Assembly (NCBI GenBank): GCA_035441325.1 | Contig: DAOROA010000022.1 | Coordinates: forward strand, 7,631 to 71,630 | Origin: Competibacter_A sp002352125 | GTDB taxonomy: Bacteria; Pseudomonadota; Gammaproteobacteria; Competibacterales; Competibacteraceae | Reading direction: 5' to 3' | Length of the DNA stretch: 64,000 bases | In this document: piece by piece, positions 60,733 through 64,000 of the stretch | How positions within the stretch are numbered: the first letter of the stretch is position 1 | Layout of the letters: every line of letters starts with the position of its first letter | Made by a program: the position numbers and the translations under genes | Notes under the pieces: model-generated | Told to the model about the DNA's origin: nothing | The model's database searches: none | The model's input: the letters and a program-made list of their open reading frames with translations, nothing else

Positions 60733-62865
60733 ATGGAGCGCGGTGCGCGTTACGGTTTTTGGAGAATGTTCGTCTCGAAAAATCTTCGAAGCTGGCACAA
60801 GAGCCGATGGTTGCTGGCGGCCATGCTGACAGTTGTTGCGGTACTGGCGCTGGATCGCTGGTTGCCGCCACCGTTGGACCGTTCTCGCCAGACTTCGATG
60901 CTGGTGCTGGACGGGCGCGACCGCCTGTTGCGGGGGTTTGCCGTGGCCGAGGGGGTGTGGCGGTTGCCGGCCCGGCCGGAGGAGGTAGAGCCACTCTATC
61001 TGCGAATGTTGTTGGCCTACGAGGATCGACGTTTCGCGGAGCATCCTGGCCTCGATCCTTTGGCGATCGCGCGGGCGTTGGGCCAATGGCTGTGGCATGG
61101 CCGAGTGGTATCGGGCGCTTCGACCCTGACCATGCAGACCGCCCGGTTACTGGAGCCGCATCCGCGCAATCTGGCCGGCAAAATCGGCGAAATGCTCCGT
61201 GCCCTGCAATTGGAGCGGCGCTACGACAAGAACGAAATCCTCGCCTTCTACCTGACGCTGGCGCCCTACGGCGGCAATCTGGAAGGCGTGCGGGCGGCAT
61301 CGCTGGCCTGGTTCGGCAAGGAGCCGAGCCGGTTGACGGCGGCGGAAGCGGCGTTGCTGGTGGTGTTGCCCCAGGCGCCATCGCGGTTGCGTCCGGACCG
61401 TTTTCCCGAACGGGCGCGAGCGGCGCGCGACAAGGTGTTGCTGCGCATGGGCCAGCTCGGCGTTTTGACCGACCAGCAAATCGCCGAAGCCCGGCAGGAG
61501 CCGCTACCGGCCCGGCGGCGTCATTTGCCGTTTCTGGCGCCGCATCTCGCCGGCCGGCTCCGGGCGGCGCAGCCGGACGCGACGCTGCATCGCACTTTCA
61601 TCGACCGGGATTGGCAGCAGACCTTGGAGACGCTGGCCCGGCAACAGCAGACCGCTTTGGAGCCGAACAGCAGCGTGGCGTTGCTGGTGGTGGCGAACCG
61701 TACCCGTCAAGTGCTCGCTTACGTCGGCGGCAGCGATTTTTTCGACTCGCGACGCGCCGGCCAAGTCGATATGGTCCGAGCGATCCGCTCGCCGGGTTCG
61801 ACGCTCAAGCCGCTGGTTTATGGATTTGGTTTCGACGATCTGCTGATTCACCCCGAAACGCTGATCGAGGATGTTCCCACCCGTTTCGGCAGCTACAGCC
61901 CGACCAATTTTCACAACACCTACGCCGGACAACTCACGGTGCGCGAAGCGCTGCAACAATCGCTGAACATTCCGGCGGTGGCGGTGCTGGAGCAGGTCGG
62001 GCCGGCACGGGTAGCGGCGCGCTTGCGCGAGATCGGCTTGCCGCCGCACTGGAGCGCGGCGCATCCCCAACCGGGATTGCCGCTGGTGTTGGGCGGCGTC
62101 GGAATGACGCTGGAAGAGTTGGTGACGCTGTACGCCGGTTTCGCCAACGGGGGTTGGATTGCGCCGTTGCGGTTCGAATCTGCCGACCCCGAACGGCCAG
62201 GCCAATCGTTACTGACGGAAACGGCTTGCTGGTATCTGACCGAAATTCTGCGTACCGCACCGACGCCGGGAGATGTACCGACCCCAACCAGCGTGGCTCG
62301 ACCGCGCCCGATCGCGTACAAAACCGGCACTTCCTACGGATTTCGCGATGCCTGGGCGCTAGGTTTCGACGCCGATTACACGGTAGGCGTCTGGGTTGGG
62401 CGGCCGGATGGCTCGCCCAGTCCGGGCCGTTACGGCCGCAATACCGCCGCGCCGTTGCTGTTCCGGGTGTTCGATTTGTTGCCAGACTCGGCGGCCCGGC
62501 CAGCCGCACCGCCTCCCGGCGTGCTGCAAGTCGGCCGCGATCAGTTGCCGGAACGGCTGCGCTATTTTCGGACCCGGCCTTCGACGGAAACCGTCAACGC
62601 GCCGCCCCTTCGGATCATGTTTCCGGTTGGCGGCTCGACGGTGGAGCTGCCTGGTCGCGACGGCGCGCTGGCCGAGTTGCCACTATCCGCCAAAGGTGGC
62701 GTCAAGCCGTTGCGCTGGCTGGTGAACGGCCAGCCTCTCGGAGAGGTATCGTGGCGGCGGGAAGCCTTTTGGCCGCCGGACGGCGAAGGTTTGGCACGAA
62801 TCACGGTATTGGATCAGGTCGGTCAAACCGCCAGCGTCGAGGTGTGGATCAGCCGAAGTCCGTAG
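60733..62865 (+). CDS. pbpC: Penicillin-binding protein 1C
   Basis: Class A bifunctional enzyme that polymerises and cross-links peptidoglycan, anchored by one membrane segment (about 26-44). It has 710 residues (E. coli 770). The transglycosylase has LLAYEDRRFAEHPGLDPLAI with the catalytic Glu, then GASTLTMQTARLL. The transpeptidase has Ser-X-X-Lys in SPGSTLKPLVYG, SLN in QSLNIPAVAVLE and KTGTS. The BiPBP_C domain ends the chain. The start is uncertain: 60733 has no ribosome site, and ATG 60766 has GGAG too close. The alpha-2-macroglobulin gene that often precedes pbpC is missing. Confidence 0.93.
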   Translation: MERGARYGFWRMFVSKNLRSWHKSRWLLAAMLTVVAVLALDRWLPPPLDRSRQTSMLVLDGRDRLLRGFAVAEGVWRLPARPEEVEPLYLRMLLAYEDRRFAEHPGLDPLAIARALGQWLWHGRVVSGASTLTMQTARLLEPHPRNLAGKIGEMLRALQLERRYDKNEILAFYLTLAPYGGNLEGVRAASLAWFGKEPSRLTAAEAALLVVLPQAPSRLRPDRFPERARAARDKVLLRMGQLGVLTDQQIAEARQEPLPARRRHLPFLAPHLAGRLRAAQPDATLHRTFIDRDWQQTLETLARQQQTALEPNSSVALLVVANRTRQVLAYVGGSDFFDSRRAGQVDMVRAIRSPGSTLKPLVYGFGFDDLLIHPETLIEDVPTRFGSYSPTNFHNTYAGQLTVREALQQSLNIPAVAVLEQVGPARVAARLREIGLPPHWSAAHPQPGLPLVLGGVGMTLEELVTLYAGFANGGWIAPLRFESADPERPGQSLLTETACWYLTEILRTAPTPGDVPTPTSVARPRPIAYKTGTSYGFRDAWALGFDADYTVGVWVGRPDGSPSPGRYGRNTAAPLLFRVFDLLPDSAARPAAPPPGVLQVGRDQLPERLRYFRTRPSTETVNAPPLRIMFPVGGSTVELPGRDGALAELPLSAKGGVKPLRWLVNGQPLGEVSWRREAFWPPDGEGLARITVLDQVGQTASVEVWISRSP

Positions 62866-62872
62866 CTTTGAA

Positions 62873-63364
62873 TTACGGCGCCGTCTTGGGGGGCGTGCCG
62901 GCCCAGGGCATGATCGGCACCGCCGTAACGGAGTTCTTCGGCGAACCTTCCACTAGCTTGTCGCTATAGACCAGATATATCAGTGTGTTACGCGGCTGAT
63001 CGAGAAAGCGCACCACTCGCATTTTCTTAAACAGCAACGAGCGGCGCTCGGTGAACACTTCCTCGCCGGCCTTGAATTTCTCCTTGACGTTGATCGGCCC
63101 GACCTGCCGGCAGGCGATGGAGGCATCGGACGTGTCCTCGGCCAGCCCCAACCCGCCTTTGATGCCGCCGGTTTGGGAACGGCTGACGTAGCAGGTCACG
63201 CCGTCGATCTTGGGATCGTCGAAGGCTTCGACGACGATTTTGTGGTTTGGCCCCAACCATTGAAACACGGTGTCCACACTGCCGATTTCTTCGGCTTGAG
63301 ACGATGCCAACGCCAGTGCCCCCAAGGCGCCGAAAAACAGTCCAGATAGCGGAACGCGTTGCAT
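62873..63364 (-). CDS. creA: CreA-family periplasmic protein
   Basis: A 163-residue protein with a signal peptide (PLSGLFFGALGALALASSQA). EIGSVDTVFQWLGPNHKIVVE is the CreA start, followed by DPKIDGVTCYVSRSQTGGIKG and ASIACRQVGPI. The family is widespread in proteobacteria with unknown function; in E. coli it is upstream of creBCD, which is not seen here. GGAG lies 9 bases before the ATG at 63364. It converges on pbpC, 7 bases apart. Confidence 0.9.
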   Translation of the reverse strand: MQRVPLSGLFFGALGALALASSQAEEIGSVDTVFQWLGPNHKIVVEAFDDPKIDGVTCYVSRSQTGGIKGGLGLAEDTSDASIACRQVGPINVKEKFKAGEEVFTERRSLLFKKMRVVRFLDQPRNTLIYLVYSDKLVEGSPKNSVTAVPIMPWAGTPPKTAP

Positions 63365-63410
63365 ATGCGGTGTCTCCGTGCAAGAAAATCGAGTGGGAGC
63401 ATACCGTAAT

Positions 63411-63890
63411 TCAGGGCAAAAATTGCCAATCGCTAAACATAGCGGCCTGACCGCAAAGCTGGCCCGTTTCGTCCAGCAGGTTCCAGAGCAGGGCATCGCG
63501 AATCCGGAAACGCCGTCCGCTTTTGGCGATGCGCACACCTTCGTACTGATCGACGAATCCGCGCGCCGCCACGTCGGCGAGAAAGCGGGCGCGGGCGGCC
63601 TGTTCCATCGGTTCGGCCGAAAGGCGCGACGGCAAACGGGTCATTGCCGTCCAGTCCATTTCCCAAAGCGCCATCGCGGTTCGGTTGACGTAGGTGAACA
63701 CGGGATCGGGCGCAGCGTCGTGGGACAGCAGGGCGAAAGGCGCTTCGAACAGGCGCTGCGCCTGCTCGGGCAGCGGCAGGGCTCTATCCACCAGTTCGCG
63801 CCCGGTCCAGCGGCGCAGGCTGGTTTGCAGGCGAGCGACGTGAGCGGCGAGGAAGTCGTTGGCTGCGCTCGGTTCGGGGAATCGGGACAT
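63411..63890 (-). CDS. MEKHLA domain-containing protein
   Basis: A 159-residue soluble protein of the MEKHLA family, a PAS-like fold first noted in plant HD-ZIP proteins and found alone in some bacteria. LFEAPFALLSHDAAPDPVFTY is typical of the bacterial form, as are NRTAMALWEMDW, LPSRLSAEPMEQAARARFL and GRRFRIRDALLWNLLDE. The bacterial role is unknown. ATG 63890 is preferred; a TTG at 63905 is in frame. No gene is seen in the last 95 bases of the window. Confidence 0.88.
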   Translation of the reverse strand: MSRFPEPSAANDFLAAHVARLQTSLRRWTGRELVDRALPLPEQAQRLFEAPFALLSHDAAPDPVFTYVNRTAMALWEMDWTAMTRLPSRLSAEPMEQAARARFLADVAARGFVDQYEGVRIAKSGRRFRIRDALLWNLLDETGQLCGQAAMFSDWQFLP

Positions 63891-64000
63891 GGAGCGTTCC
63901 GTCAAATCAGTTGTGGGTTAGTGGCCATCGGGTTGGGGATTTCGGCAGGGCAATCGCGCTATGTGGTAGCTGGACTGGGTTGGCCGAGGAGGAGACGCAA

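Noticed and set aside
60759..62969. 736-residue open frame over pbpC
   Set aside because: It is a Gly/Ala/Arg-rich out-of-frame reading of a GC-rich gene; the pbpC frame has all the catalytic motifs.

Overview
The window is GC-rich, gene-dense chromosomal DNA, and no tRNA, rRNA, CRISPR array or phage block was seen. Gene content points to a gammaproteobacterium. The evidence is the order pyrG-kdsA-eno-ftsB-ispD-ispF, an E. coli-type glucokinase, ttcA, apaH-folA, KDO synthesis (hence an outer membrane) and a type VI Hcp. Carbon metabolism combines the Entner-Doudoroff genes edd-eda with glk and a full glyoxylate bypass (aceA, aceB). This would suit an acetate- or fatty-acid-using heterotroph, for example one of the Competibacter-like lineages, but that placement is inference only.

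Layout. 1-3.7 kb: phosphate uptake genes pstS-pstC-pstA on the minus strand, with a hairpin terminator between pstS and pstC; pstA runs off the left edge. 3.8-10.6 kb: an SDR oxidoreductase, mutM, a cyclic-nucleotide-binding protein paired with a secreted protein, then edd-eda. 10.9-13.4 kb: an AT-richer patch with a perfect 17-bp inverted repeat and a two-gene signalling module (heme-binding Tll0287-like/HAMP membrane protein plus a DUF4388-like protein). 13.6-23.3 kb: aspS, nudB, an mprF/lpiA-acvB pair for lysyl-phosphatidylglycerol, apaH-folA, ada and an enoyl-CoA hydratase. 23.4-28.2 kb: a complete terZABCDE cluster on the minus strand. 28.4-36.4 kb: a 16-repeat Sel1 protein, mutS, clcA, a Nudix hydrolase, a small heme protein and phhB.

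36.4-41.9 kb is the most unusual part. A 1456-residue protein joins a TIR domain, a CHAT protease domain, a STAND/NB-ARC ATPase and a TPR array. A Rpn/YhgA-type PD-(D/E)XK nuclease gene follows 10 bases downstream. The architecture is that of a regulated cell-death or anti-phage sensor, and the pairing with the nuclease is the best candidate here for an undescribed system. 41.9-48.1 kb: glk, aceA, aceB, a YdcH-type protein, ttcA and a lone hcp. 48.5-53 kb: a branched-chain amino-acid ABC transporter without an adjacent livF, then a Uma2-family gene. 53.2-63.9 kb: pyrG-kdsA-eno-ftsB-ispD-ispF, a sirtuin, a secreted coiled-coil protein, pbpC, creA and a MEKHLA-domain protein.

Most genes form short operons with ATGA overlaps (nudB/mprF, apaH/folA, livH/livM, pyrG/kdsA). 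Several convergent pairs overlap at their 3' ends (mutM/5654, ttcA/hcp, sirtuin/59824). Short dispersed palindromic repeats occur in intergenic spaces, and one lies inside the nudB reading frame. All functional calls come from reading the translated sequences against known family motifs; no database search was run.
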